A DNA stretch of 64,000 nt from Hymenobacter metallicola. Lineage in GTDB: Bacteria; Bacteroidota; Bacteroidia; Cytophagales; Hymenobacteraceae. The notes below the pieces were generated by a model that did no database searches, had not been told where the DNA came from, and saw only the letters and a program-made list of their open reading frames with translations. A program made the translations under genes and the position numbers. The stretch is taken from positions 62,001-126,000 of the forward strand of contig NZ_SRMB01000003.1 of assembly GCF_004745645.1 (NCBI RefSeq). Reading direction: 5' to 3'. Positions 1 through 9,627 of the stretch are shown here, one piece after another (the stretch's first letter is position 1; each line of letters begins with the position of its first letter).

Positions 1-3000
1 AACTGCACGGCCACTTTGCCCAGGGCGCGGCCCCGGTCGTTGATGGCGGCCACCACTTTGCCATTTTTATACAGACGCTGCCACTGACCCGAGCCGGTGC
101 TGACGATGGTGTCGGTGGTGAGACACTGGTTGTGCACCAGGTCAAATACTTCCAGCTGGTCGTCGATGACGGTGAAGGTGTCGCCGACGAGCTTCATGGC
201 TTCGCGGTTGTCGGTGCTGTCGGTGGCCAGGGTGAAGAAGTCGTAGCGCACGCCGGGCTCCCCTACGAAGGTGTAGGAGTTGCCGGAGAGACTGGCTTCG
301 ACTTGCTCAAACGCACCTTGGTCACGGGCTACGTAGAGGGCGTAGCTGCGCAGGCCCGAGCCGTTGGGGTCATCACCGCCGGTCCAGCTGAGCTGCACCG
401 CAGTGCTGGCCTGCCGGGCCGCCAGGGCGTTGACGTGGCTGCTCGGGGCGGCCCCGTCGAGAATGTTCCACCAGCGGTTCGTCTTGATGGCCCCGTTCAC
501 GTCGAACACGATGCTGGCCTGGGACGCCAGCGTGTCGCCGGTAAAGGCGTTGGTCGAGGCGCTGATGGTGTAGTTGACGAAGCCCTGGCCTCGGCCGGTG
601 GAATCGTTGATGAGCAGGAAGCCCTTGTTGGGGTCTTCCGGCGCGAGTCCGGTGGCGGGGTCAATGGTTTCGAACTGCCACAGCAGCCGGCGGTTCACCA
701 CGTCGATGGTGCCCAGCACGCGCACGTCGTAGCCCAGGGAGTCGGGCAGGTCGAGGGTGCGGGTGTAGGTCGAGGTATTACTGGGCACGTCGAAGGAGAA
801 CTTGCCCCAGCCGAAGGAGCCCACGCGGAACGAGCGGGGCTCGTAGGCCGAGCTCAGCGGCACCTGCACCCGCACGACCTGGGCCGGTGCGGTGGCAATC
901 AGGGGGTCATTCTCAAACTGCACCTGGTAGTTCAGGGTCTGCTGCACGCCCACCATCTTGCGCTTGCCGAGCCCGTCGGGGCCCACAATCAGGTTGGGGT
1001 CACTCGAGCCCACCACTTCGGTGCACGACAGGCCCCGGCCTTTGTAGGTAAACACAATCGAGTCGGCGCAGCCAATCAAAGCCGAAGGATACCCAATGGC
1101 GCTGAACGGATCCGGCCGGAACGAGCGGGGACACTCCGTAATGCCGTAGTCGCCGCAGATGCCGCCGGGAATGCTCACCGCTGCCGACTGGGCCGTGTAG
1201 CCCGTGCGCGGGTTGCGGCCCACCCAGCTCAGGTCCAGCAAGCCGGCCTTGGCATAGTAGCTCTGCAGGCTGTCCTGCCAGGCCGTGGGGTTGGTAGCCA
1301 GGGTCACGACGCCGGTCGGGTACTTAGCCGGCTCGGCCAGTACGGCCTGCCGGTAGCGGCCGATGTGGTCCAGGGTCTGGCGCGAATACCATTCCTCGGT
1401 CATGGCCGCCTGGTTCCAGACAACGGGGTACTGCCCCACGCGCTGGGGCGTCAGGCGGATGTTGACCTGAATTACCTCGTCCGGCACCAAGTCGCGGGCT
1501 ACGAAGGGCAGCACCTCGGTCAGGCCGTCTTCCAGGCGGTTGTTAGGCGTGTTGGAGCCTGCCCCAGCGTGGAAATCCGACTTCTTGCGCACGTTGGGCG
1601 TGTGCGTGATGACCGGGTTGGAGCCGGGCGGCAGGTTGTACTGGAACTCCCAGTAGGGCACGTCCACGTTGGAAGTGTTCTTCAGGAAGTAGGTCCAGTT
1701 GCCGCTAGAGCCGGCCCGAATGGTCTTCGGAATGATGGTGGCAAAGTCGACCGACAGGGCGCGGCGGGGCTCCACGGTCAGGCCGTTGGTGAGCTGCACG
1801 CGCTTGGTGCCGTTTTCAGCCACCACGTTGTACTGGCCCACGGCTACCGAGTCGAGCTGCCAGCGCAGGGTCAGCTCCACGCTGCTGCGGAACTTGATGA
1901 CCCGGGCTTCGGCTACCACGGCGGGGTTGCTGCCCTTGGTCAGGTAGAAGCGCGTGATGCCCTTGCGGAAACCGGCGCCCAGCACCTGCGTGGTCACACG
2001 GCCCTGGCCCACCCGGTCGGCGGTGATGGAGCGCACCTGGAAGCCGAGGGTATCGGCGTACAAGGTGGCCGTTTGCTGGCCGGCGTACACGTAGGGCGTC
2101 TTGACCAGGATGTAGTAGGGTCCGGCCTGGGTGGTCGGAATCAGCAGCTCCTGGTTGGGGCTCACCTGGTCGGTGTAGATAAAGTCGTAGCTGGCCGGCG
2201 TGGGCACGCGGTTGTGGGCCACGTACACCTCGTTCTGACCAAACTGCTGGTTGCTGGTCAGCTTGAGCAGCATGTCCTTATCCACGCCCGGCGTCACCTT
2301 ATAATACACCAGCGAGTCGAGGTCGAGCTTGAAGCTGGTATTGGTGCGCAAAGCCAGCTCATCCACGCCGATGTTCAGCTGATTGCCGGCGGCCAGCACG
2401 TTGTTCGTATTGGCTGCGCCCTCGTAGATGTCGTCGTAGAGGTTGGTAGCCATCAGCCCATTATAGGTACCGGGCTCAATGGCCTGCACGTGGCTTTTCA
2501 CCACGCCGGTTATGGTCTGGTTGGGCTGAATGGTCAGGTTGCGGGTGCTGGAGGCAAAGAGTTTGTCCACGGCCCCGTCCACTACCAGATCCTGGGACAG
2601 GAACAAGCCGTCCTTGAGCAAGCCCACGGCGGGGTTGGCCCCCTGGTTTTTCACCGAGTAGTGCACCGTCATGGTTTCGCCTAGCTTCTTGCTGCCCGGC
2701 ACGGCCACGGCCGTTACGACCAGGTCGGCGGGTTGCGGCACCCGAATCAGCAGGCTGCCCTGCTCGATGTTGTTGAGCTCCTGCTCGTGCTCGTACACCG
2801 TGCCGTACTGCACTGCCCCGCCCCACAGCGTGGAGGGTGAGTAGCCGTTGCTCTGGGAGTTGTCGGCTACGAGGAAGATGTAGTAGTTGCCCGACAGGTA
2901 GGCCGGGATGGTCACGTTCAGCAGGGTCGAGTACGAAGCGCCGGCGGCCAGAGTACCCACCCGGTTGTAGTTGCCGATGCGGGTAGCGCCATTCACGGTG

Positions 3001-6000
3001 GGGGCCGTATTCACGTAGATACCGTCGTTCCAGTTGCCTTCCAGCGTGGCGCCGATGCCCTGGTTTTTGATGGTAAACGGAATCTGCACCTGCTGCCCGG
3101 CCACGACGTCGGTCGGGAAAGTCACGGACTGCACCACCAGGTCGGCCGGCGGCGTGAGGGTGATGGGCAGCGCCACTGTCCGCACGTTGTTCACCGGGTT
3201 GGAATCAACCAGCACCGGGGAGCTGGTGTAGCCGCAGCTCCAGTAGTTGCGGTTGCCGGTTTTGGCAATGACGTAGAAGCTGCCCTGCAGGCCGTGGGGC
3301 AAACGCACCGTGGCCGAAGCCGCGTAGCTGCTGCCCACCGCCAGGTCGCCGTTGCGCTGCACCGTGGAGAGGTTCAGGTCGGAGTTATCCAGCACGTTGT
3401 CACGGGACAGGAACACCTGGTCGTACCAGCCGGTAGCCAGGGTGCGGAAGGCGCCCTGGTTGTCGACGGTCCAGTTGACCTGCACCGTCTGGCCCGAGTA
3501 GGCCGCGCCGGTGGTCGTCAGGGCCGTCACGCGCAGGTCGTCGGAGTAGCGGTAGGTGAAGGCCACGCGCTGCTCGTTGTTGTTCTCGAAGTCAAACTCG
3601 TACACGCTGCCGTTGGCGTCGGTTTTGAACACGAGGTCATACTCGCCCGGGTCCACCCAGCGCGGAATGGTCAGCGTCATCGAGCCAGTGTAGGTCTGGC
3701 CGGGCGCCAGCGGACCGGTGTGGGCCACGGTGCCCAGCGTGGTGCAGTAGGCGTTGCCGCCGTTGCGGTGGTGCAAGTACACCACGTCGTTCCAGGTGCC
3801 GGTGGCGTTGCCCACGGCGCTACTGGTGTTGCGCACCGTGTAGTTCACCGTGAAGGTTTCGTAGGCGTCCACCGTGCTGGGGCCCGTGAAGGCGGCCGGA
3901 GCCAGGTCGGCGTAGGTCAGCCCGATGGTGACAGGGCTGGCCGAGCGGATCAGGTTGTTGCCTTCGTAGGTGTACTCAAACACGTTGCCGGCCTCCTTGT
4001 TCTGCACGAAGTCGGCCTTGCCGTACACGTAGTACTGACCCGACAGGCCGTTGGGAATGTTCAGGGCCAGCGTGCGGCGGTAGTGGTGGTTCGGGGCCAG
4101 AGTGTCGCCGTTGAAGACGTTGTAGGTCCCGACTTCCGTGGCCGTGGCCGGGTTAAACGTGGCGTCCTTGCTCAGCCAGAACTTGTCGGCCCAGTAGGTT
4201 TCCACCGGCGCGTTCAGGCCGGTGTTGCGCACGTCCCAGGTCACGTTCATGCTCGTACCGGCCAGCGTGTTCGTGGGGGCCGACAAGCGGAACGGGGCCA
4301 AATCGGCCGGGGGCCGCAGAATCACGTTTACCGCCACCGGGGCGTTGGCGTTGTTGGTGGAGGCGGTTTCAAACACGGCGTTGTTGGCATCCGTGTACAC
4401 GTAGAAGTAGCGCGTGCCGTACTCGGTGTGCGGAATCCGCAGATTCACCGTCCGCTGGTAGTAGCCGCCGGGCAGCAGCGTATCCGTCACCGTCTGGGAG
4501 CCAATCAGCAGGGCATTAGGGCCCAGGGCCAGCTCGGCGGTGTTGGCGGCAATGTTGTGAATGGTATCCGGCGAAATGAAGTACTTATCCACCCGGGGCA
4601 CCGTGCTGGCCACCGAGCCGCGGTTGTACACGCGGTAGCGCAGCTGCACCATCGTGTTGCCCACCGAGTTGTCGGCCGGCGAAACGAAGTTTTCCACCGC
4701 GAAGTCCGGGGTTTCGGGCACGATGACCAGCACCCGGTCGGCGGCGCGGCGGCGGTTGTTGTTCTCGTTCGACTCCGGCAGCTGTCCGTAGTCATCGGCC
4801 TTCACGAACACATAGTAGCGGCCGGCCTGCGAATACGGCACCGGGAAGGTAGCCGTGGTAATGTAGGTGCCGTTGGGCTGCAGGAAGGTCGAGTTGCCCC
4901 GGGCGCCTACCACCGTAGCGGCGCTGCTAAAGGCCGAGTCCTGGGAAATGTACACCCGGTCGCTCCACTGCTGGGCCAGCGTGCTGCCGGCACCCGCGTT
5001 GGTTACGTTCCAGGTCAGCTCCATGGTCTGGCCGGCGTACACGGTATCGGGCACCACGATGTTGGTGACGCGGATATCGGGTAGCTCCCGCAGGCGGAAG
5101 GTTTGCACCGGGCCTTCGGTGCGGCCACAGGGCGTCACGCTCACCACCCGCCACTTGTACTGCTGGCCGTAGGGCAGGTTGCCGTGGTAGGTATAGGCCA
5201 GGGTGTTGAGGTTAGCCACCGTGGCCTGGGTCGGCTGGCCGCCCGAAGCCGGCCAGATATATAGGTCGTAGGAAGCCGCGCCCGAGGCCGGGGCCCAGGA
5301 GAAGGGAATCGGCAGGCTCAGGCCGTTGGAATTGTCCACCGGCTGCATCTGGCTCACCATGCCCGGCGTAGCCGTGTACGGATTGAGGCGCACCTTCTGG
5401 CTGAAGGTGTAGGAGCAGCCCGCGCCGTTGGTCACCGTCACCGAGTAGGTCGTCGTGGCCGAGGGCGTGGCGGTCAGGGTGCTGGTCGTGGCGCCCGTGC
5501 TCCAGGCGTACGTTGCCCCGGCGCCCGCGCCCGTCACGCGCAGCGTCACCGACTGGCCCGCGCACACCACCGAGTCGCTGGCCGCGAAAACCGGGCGGGG
5601 CAGCACTTCAATGGTCTGGGTAGCCGTGTTCTGGCAGCCGCTGGCGTTGGTGTAGGTGTAGGTCAGCATGTGCAAACCAGCACCGGCCGCGGCGGGGTTA
5701 AACTGCCCGCTCGTCACACCCGGGCCGCTGTAGACGCCACCCGCAGGGGCGCCGCCCGTCAGGGCAAAGGCGGCCGTTTCGCGGCACACCGGCGCCGGGG
5801 CGGCGAAGGTCACCACCGGCAGCGGGTTGACGGTCAGGGTCTGGGTAGTCGAAGCCGAGCAGCCGCCCTGGCTGTAGGTGTAGGTAATGGTGTGGGTGCC
5901 TACGCCGGCCGTCGTCGGGGTGAAGTAGCCCCCGCTCACGCCCGGGCCGCTGTAGGACCCTCCTACCGGTGAGCCGCCGGTCAGCAGCACGCTGCCGGGG

Positions 6001-8399
6001 TTGGCACACACCGCCGCAAAAGGCTGCAAGGTCACCGTGGGCGCCGGGGTCACGGTTATCGTCACCTGGTCGGTGCACACTTTCGACCCGGCTTTCACCG
6101 TCACGGTGTAGGTCGTGGTCATGGTCGGCGTCACGGAAATGCTGGCCGTGGTTTCGCCCGTGCTCCACAGGATGGTGCCATTGATGGGCGTGCGCAAGGT
6201 CAGGTTAACGCTCGTGCCGGCACATACCGTCTGGTTGCTTTGCACAATGTCGGCGTTGGGCAGCACCACGTAGGTGCTGTCCGACTGCTGGCAGGCGCCC
6301 ATGACGGTCACCTTGTACCAGCCCGGCGTAGTCACGCTGATGCTGCGGGCCGTGGAGCCAGTGCTCCACAGGTAGGAAGTGGCACCGGCACCGGCGTCCA
6401 GGGTTGCGCTGCTCGCGCCACAGGCCACGGCCGTGGTATCGGGCAGGTTCAGGGGCAGCGGCGGGACGATGCTGATGGTCACCTGGTCGGAGCAAGTGTA
6501 GGAACCGGCCCGTACCGTGGCGGTGTAAGTCGTCGTCTGCGTGGGCGCCACGGAAATGCTGGCCGTGGTTTCCCCGGTGCTCCAGCGGATGCTGCCGTTG
6601 GTAGGGCCGGTCAAAGAAAGAGCTACGGTGGTACCGGCGCACACGGTCTGGTTGCTCTGGGCAATGTCGGCGTGGGGAATGACCACGTAGGTGCCGGCCG
6701 TAGCCGAGCAGGAGTTGCTGCTGCTGTTGGCCCCGGTTACCGTCACCGAGTAAGCACCCGGCGTGGAAGTCGTGATGGTGCGCGACGTGGCGCCGGTGCT
6801 CCACAGGTAGCTGCCGAAGCCCGCGCCGGCGTCCAGCGTCACGCTGGTAGCGCCGCAGGTGGCGGCCGTCGTATCGGGCAGGCTCACTACCGGGCCCGGC
6901 GTAAACAGCACCCGCGTGGTATCGGAGCCGATGCAGCCGCCGGCGCTGGTCACGTCTACGAAGTAGCGGCCGGCCGCATTCACCGTAATCGACTGGGTGG
7001 TTTCGCCGGTGTTCCAGCGGTAGGTGCTGCCGTTGCCGGCTGCTGCCGCGGTTAGTGTCACGGGCTGGCCCGAGCAGGCCTGCAGGGTGTCGGGCAAGTT
7101 CGGCTGAAACTTGGTGGGCGCCGTGATGCTGAACGGGTGGGCGTAAGCCAACGACGGCTTGCCATTGGCATCCACCGCCGACACGCGCAGCACGTACGCA
7201 CCCGCTTCCGTCAGGCAGAGTTGGGGCGAAAACGTCACGTCCACTTTGTTGGCGCGCGTGGCCACTGGCAGCACGTAGGTTTCGGGCGAAGTAACGGCCG
7301 TAGTGCCGCGCATCACCTGGTAGTGCAGCTTGGTAATCAGCGGAGCCGGACTAGCCGAGCCGCCCGAAGTCACCTTCAAAAACGTCTGGCTGTGCGTCAG
7401 GCTCCAACGGTTCGAAGCGTCCTTCACCCGCACGTTGATGGTGTGCACGCCGCTTGTCACGGCGCTCAAATCCAGGGTTTGCACCTGGTCGATGCTTTTG
7501 CCGGGCGTAACAGCAATAGCCGACGCCTTGCCGAAGCCGGGGTCGGTGTCAATGTAATACTCGGCCCGCGTGATATTCGGCGCCGTGTTGCCCGAGCCCG
7601 AACTAGCCGCCATTTTCAGGAAGCTCTGGGTGTGGGTCAGGCTCCAGCGCTTGTTGGCGTCCATCACCCGCACGTTTATCGTGTGAATGCCCTGGGTCAG
7701 CGCGCTCAAATCGAGGCTGTACGCCTGGTCCAGACTGGTGCCGGGCGTTACGGGCAGCGCCGTGCCCAGGCCCAGACCGGGGTTGCTGTCAATGTAGTAC
7801 TCGGCCCGCGTAATGTTGGGCGCGGTGCCGCCGCTGCCGCTGTTGCTGCCCATTTTCAGGAAGCTTTGCGAGTGGGTCAGGCTCCAGTGCTTGTTGGCGT
7901 CGCGCACCCGCACGTTGATGGTATGCACGCCGGCGGCCAGGCCGCTTAGATCCAGGGTATACGCCTGGTCGAGCTGGCGCGTGGCCGTGACGGGCAGCGC
8001 CGTGGCGCGGCCCAGGCCGGGGTCGGCATCGAGGTAGTATTCGGCCTGGGTGATGTTGGCCGCCGTGCCGCTGCTGGTAGCCGTGTTCGATTTAAGGAAC
8101 GAGCGTACCAGCGTCTGGCTCCAGCGCCCACCCCGGGCGTGTACCCGGGCGTAGAGCGTATGAATACCCGGCGCCACGGCCGAGAAATCGGCCGTGAACG
8201 TATGATCCTGGGTGGTAGCCGCCGTGGGGAAACTCACGCGGGTGCCGCGCCCGAAGCCGGGGTCGGTATCCACGTAGTACTCGGCGTAGTCGAGGGGCTG
8301 TTGGGCCCGGGCCGTGAAGGCGGTACCCAGCCAGGCTAGCAGCCACAGCAAGGTAGCCCGCCCCAGCCAGCCGGGCGCGAACAAGTGTCGGATTATCAT
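1..8399 (-). CDS. Giant modular secreted surface protein (partial, C-terminus outside window)
   Basis: The minus frame starting at ATG 8399 stays open to the left edge, giving 2799 complete codons with no stop, so the gene is partial. Residues 1 to about 33 form a signal peptide ending near TARAQ. Then come four units of about 80 residues with an AEYY-x-D-x-DPG core (36-350), eight Ig/PKD-like units with WSTG motifs (about 425-1000), a fibronectin-like module (about 1005-1105), seven CARDB-like units beginning ADL-type and containing WxVxNxG-type cores (about 1107-1985), a PPC-like module, and a conserved block with SSDPN and GPDGLG at about 2463 that resembles DUF7619 of T9SS-exported proteins. 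Another fibronectin-like module follows. Such proteins are normally exported by T9SS and act as adhesins; the sorting domain itself is not visible. It lies 36 bp after the beta-helix gene and is probably cotranscribed. Domain borders are by eye; function is inferred. Confidence 0.9.
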   Translation of the reverse strand, partial: MIIRHLFAPGWLGRATLLWLLAWLGTAFTARAQQPLDYAEYYVDTDPGFGRGTRVSFPTAATTQDHTFTADFSAVAPGIHTLYARVHARGGRWSQTLVRSFLKSNTATSSGTAANITQAEYYLDADPGLGRATALPVTATRQLDQAYTLDLSGLAAGVHTINVRVRDANKHWSLTHSQSFLKMGSNSGSGGTAPNITRAEYYIDSNPGLGLGTALPVTPGTSLDQAYSLDLSALTQGIHTINVRVMDANKRWSLTHTQSFLKMAASSGSGNTAPNITRAEYYIDTDPGFGKASAIAVTPGKSIDQVQTLDLSAVTSGVHTINVRVKDASNRWSLTHSQTFLKVTSGGSASPAPLITKLHYQVMRGTTAVTSPETYVLPVATRANKVDVTFSPQLCLTEAGAYVLRVSAVDANGKPSLAYAHPFSITAPTKFQPNLPDTLQACSGQPVTLTAAAAGNGSTYRWNTGETTQSITVNAAGRYFVDVTSAGGCIGSDTTRVLFTPGPVVSLPDTTAATCGATSVTLDAGAGFGSYLWSTGATSRTITTSTPGAYSVTVTGANSSSNSCSATAGTYVVIPHADIAQSNQTVCAGTTVALSLTGPTNGSIRWSTGETTASISVAPTQTTTYTATVRAGSYTCSDQVTISIVPPLPLNLPDTTAVACGASSATLDAGAGATSYLWSTGSTARSISVTTPGWYKVTVMGACQQSDSTYVVLPNADIVQSNQTVCAGTSVNLTLRTPINGTILWSTGETTASISVTPTMTTTYTVTVKAGSKVCTDQVTITVTPAPTVTLQPFAAVCANPGSVLLTGGSPVGGSYSGPGVSGGYFTPTTAGVGTHTITYTYSQGGCSASTTQTLTVNPLPVVTFAAPAPVCRETAAFALTGGAPAGGVYSGPGVTSGQFNPAAAGAGLHMLTYTYTNASGCQNTATQTIEVLPRPVFAASDSVVCAGQSVTLRVTGAGAGATYAWSTGATTSTLTATPSATTTYSVTVTNGAGCSYTFSQKVRLNPYTATPGMVSQMQPVDNSNGLSLPIPFSWAPASGAASYDLYIWPASGGQPTQATVANLNTLAYTYHGNLPYGQQYKWRVVSVTPCGRTEGPVQTFRLRELPDIRVTNIVVPDTVYAGQTMELTWNVTNAGAGSTLAQQWSDRVYISQDSAFSSAATVVGARGNSTFLQPNGTYITTATFPVPYSQAGRYYVFVKADDYGQLPESNENNNRRRAADRVLVIVPETPDFAVENFVSPADNSVGNTMVQLRYRVYNRGSVASTVPRVDKYFISPDTIHNIAANTAELALGPNALLIGSQTVTDTLLPGGYYQRTVNLRIPHTEYGTRYFYVYTDANNAVFETASTNNANAPVAVNVILRPPADLAPFRLSAPTNTLAGTSMNVTWDVRNTGLNAPVETYWADKFWLSKDATFNPATATEVGTYNVFNGDTLAPNHHYRRTLALNIPNGLSGQYYVYGKADFVQNKEAGNVFEYTYEGNNLIRSASPVTIGLTYADLAPAAFTGPSTVDAYETFTVNYTVRNTSSAVGNATGTWNDVVYLHHRNGGNAYCTTLGTVAHTGPLAPGQTYTGSMTLTIPRWVDPGEYDLVFKTDANGSVYEFDFENNNEQRVAFTYRYSDDLRVTALTTTGAAYSGQTVQVNWTVDNQGAFRTLATGWYDQVFLSRDNVLDNSDLNLSTVQRNGDLAVGSSYAASATVRLPHGLQGSFYVIAKTGNRNYWSCGYTSSPVLVDSNPVNNVRTVALPITLTPPADLVVQSVTFPTDVVAGQQVQIPFTIKNQGIGATLEGNWNDGIYVNTAPTVNGATRIGNYNRVGTLAAGASYSTLLNVTIPAYLSGNYYIFLVADNSQSNGYSPSTLWGGAVQYGTVYEHEQELNNIEQGSLLIRVPQPADLVVTAVAVPGSKKLGETMTVHYSVKNQGANPAVGLLKDGLFLSQDLVVDGAVDKLFASSTRNLTIQPNQTITGVVKSHVQAIEPGTYNGLMATNLYDDIYEGAANTNNVLAAGNQLNIGVDELALRTNTSFKLDLDSLVYYKVTPGVDKDMLLKLTSNQQFGQNEVYVAHNRVPTPASYDFIYTDQVSPNQELLIPTTQAGPYYILVKTPYVYAGQQTATLYADTLGFQVRSITADRVGQGRVTTQVLGAGFRKGITRFYLTKGSNPAVVAEARVIKFRSSVELTLRWQLDSVAVGQYNVVAENGTKRVQLTNGLTVEPRRALSVDFATIIPKTIRAGSSGNWTYFLKNTSNVDVPYWEFQYNLPPGSNPVITHTPNVRKKSDFHAGAGSNTPNNRLEDGLTEVLPFVARDLVPDEVIQVNIRLTPQRVGQYPVVWNQAAMTEEWYSRQTLDHIGRYRQAVLAEPAKYPTGVVTLATNPTAWQDSLQSYYAKAGLLDLSWVGRNPRTGYTAQSAAVSIPGGICGDYGITECPRSFRPDPFSAIGYPSALIGCADSIVFTYKGRGLSCTEVVGSSDPNLIVGPDGLGKRKMVGVQQTLNYQVQFENDPLIATAPAQVVRVQVPLSSAYEPRSFRVGSFGWGKFSFDVPSNTSTYTRTLDLPDSLGYDVRVLGTIDVVNRRLLWQFETIDPATGLAPEDPNKGFLLINDSTGRGQGFVNYTISASTNAFTGDTLASQASIVFDVNGAIKTNRWWNILDGAAPSSHVNALAARQASTAVQLSWTGGDDPNGSGLRSYALYVARDQGAFEQVEASLSGNSYTFVGEPGVRYDFFTLATDSTDNREAMKLVGDTFTVIDDQLEVFDLVHNQCLTTDTIVSTGSGQWQRLYKNGKVVAAINDRGRALGKVAVQ
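6050..6890 (-). repeat. Higher-order tandem duplication of a two-domain Ig-like block (~420-435 bp)
   Basis: Two consecutive blocks, about 6050-6455 and 6470-6890, each encode a pair of Ig/PKD-like units: one with SYLWSTG and one with QSNQTVCAGT followed by WSTGETTASISV. Matching landmarks are about 419 bp apart at one end (6222 and 6641) and 435 bp apart at the other (6436 and 6871), so the pair was duplicated as a unit with small indels. Confidence 0.75.
7380..8300 (-). repeat. Four tandem ~240-bp coding repeats (80-residue AEYY units)
   Basis: Within the N-terminal part of the giant gene a unit of 240 bp (237 bp for the copy nearest the start) recurs four times. The segment reading gtcaggctcca on the plus strand appears around 7397, 7636 and 7876, with a variant at 8113. 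Each protein unit starts with an AEYY-x-D-x-(D/N)-PG core and ends in HTI-NVRV and WSLTHSQSFLK-type segments. High nucleotide identity among copies suggests recent duplication or gene conversion. Confidence 0.85.
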
Positions 8400-8435
8400 T
8401 ATCCTGCGAGAATTCGGGAAAGGACGAAACCGACC

Positions 8436-9410
8436 TTAGTTGTGCGAATTGGCCTTGATGCGAATCTGCAGGGTGCCCGAAGCCGGCACGACCGAAGGCT
8501 GGGAAAACGACCAGATCGAAGGAATGGCCGGCAGGCCGCTCAGCACGTAGGGCTCGTTGCCGCCAAACATGCCGCAGTCCTCGCCGTTGACGCCTGCCCC
8601 CAGGGCCGGCGAACCGCTTTTGAGCTTCCACTTGCCGTCGGTAGAGCCCGTGCCCACGAAGACGTTGCTCATCGTCACGTTTTGCACGTTGCCGTTGCCG
8701 GCCGGAAACTGGGTGCTGTTACACAGGTTGTTGTTGTACGAATTGCCCGTTCCGCTGATGGAACCGCTATTCATGATGTTATTGTAAACAAAGGAGTTGT
8801 AGGTAGTCAACCCGGGGCCATCAATAACGTTCTGCGTCACGTGCACCACGGAGTTGCTGCCGCTGCTCAGGCCGCTGGAGGTGATGTAGTTATTGGTAAT
8901 GAAGATGTTCGTGCAGCCACTGCCCACGACCACGTAGTAAGCGTAATTCTGGGAGACGAATACGTTGCTTACGTTGCTCACGTAGTAGCCCACGTACGCG
9001 TAGACGTTGCGGTTGCGGCGTACCACGATGTTGTTGGTATTCACAAACACCTGCGTGCCATCAAAGCCCATTATCTCCGAGCCCTGGGAACCCGCGTCGA
9101 AGCTAACGCTGCTCAGCTGAGCGGTCAGGGCCGATACCTGGGTTTCGGGGTTTTCGGTCAGGAAGTAGCCCGGCCCGATCAGGACGAGCTTCTTCGACAA
9201 GGTCATGGAGCCGTAGTTGGTAGCCGAGCCGTTGAAATACAGCGTGTCACCGGCTACTACGCGGCTATCCGTGCTGGCGGCGGAAGCGGTAGTGAAGTCG
9301 CCGGGCGTGCCGGTGTTGTTGTCCACGCGCCATACTTTGGCTTCGGCAGAGGTAGTTGCAAACAGGGCCGCGGTGAGGCAGGCAAACAGGTAGGTAAGCG
9401 TTTTTTTCAT
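8436..9410 (-). CDS. Secreted right-handed parallel beta-helix protein
   Basis: 324 residues from an ATG at 9410. That start was preferred to an upstream one because it gives a clean signal peptide (MKKTLTYLF... ending SAEA). Residues 60-260 show the Asn-, Val- and Tyr-rich short periodic pattern of pectate-lyase-like beta helices, for example NNIVVRRN, NVFVSQN and NIFITNN at about 22-residue spacing. The last 40 residues contain LSGLPAIPSIWSF and end IRIKANSHN, with no T9SS sorting motif, so the export route beyond Sec is unclear. No catalytic residues of polysaccharide lyases can be picked out; a structural or adhesive role is as likely as an enzymatic one. Only 36 bp separate it from the giant surface-protein gene, suggesting an operon. 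Confidence 0.85.
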   Translation of the reverse strand: MKKTLTYLFACLTAALFATTSAEAKVWRVDNNTGTPGDFTTASAASTDSRVVAGDTLYFNGSATNYGSMTLSKKLVLIGPGYFLTENPETQVSALTAQLSSVSFDAGSQGSEIMGFDGTQVFVNTNNIVVRRNRNVYAYVGYYVSNVSNVFVSQNYAYYVVVGSGCTNIFITNNYITSSGLSSGSNSVVHVTQNVIDGPGLTTYNSFVYNNIMNSGSISGTGNSYNNNLCNSTQFPAGNGNVQNVTMSNVFVGTGSTDGKWKLKSGSPALGAGVNGEDCGMFGGNEPYVLSGLPAIPSIWSFSQPSVVPASGTLQIRIKANSHN

Positions 9411-9627
9411 GGAGCTTAAAGAAGTTGACCGAGAAAAGAGCGACTGTGAATAGCACAGTTTTGCACGGTCAAAATTAGATTGGCTCCCAGGGCGGCACAA
9501 TCGCCAGATGTGGGTATTTTTTATATCAAATCTTTTTATTATGACACAAGCTCAACAGTAAGCCATGAAAGCCGACCCTTATAGTATTTATAGTTCTGGA
9601 TGCTTTCTTGGCCTACAGGCCGATTTA

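Noticed and set aside
132..2684. 850-codon open frame on the plus strand
   Set aside because: It is antisense to the giant gene. Its translation is low-complexity His/Gly/Val/Arg-rich text with no domain pattern, whereas the minus frame gives clear CARDB and DUF7619-like sequence.
3294..5084. 596-codon open frame on the plus strand
   Set aside because: Antisense shadow of the CARDB-rich part of the giant gene; high GC keeps the frame open by chance.
7380..8300. Regular repeats considered as a possible CRISPR or satellite array
   Set aside because: The period of 237-240 bp keeps the reading frame and encodes protein repeats; there are no short repeats with unique spacers.
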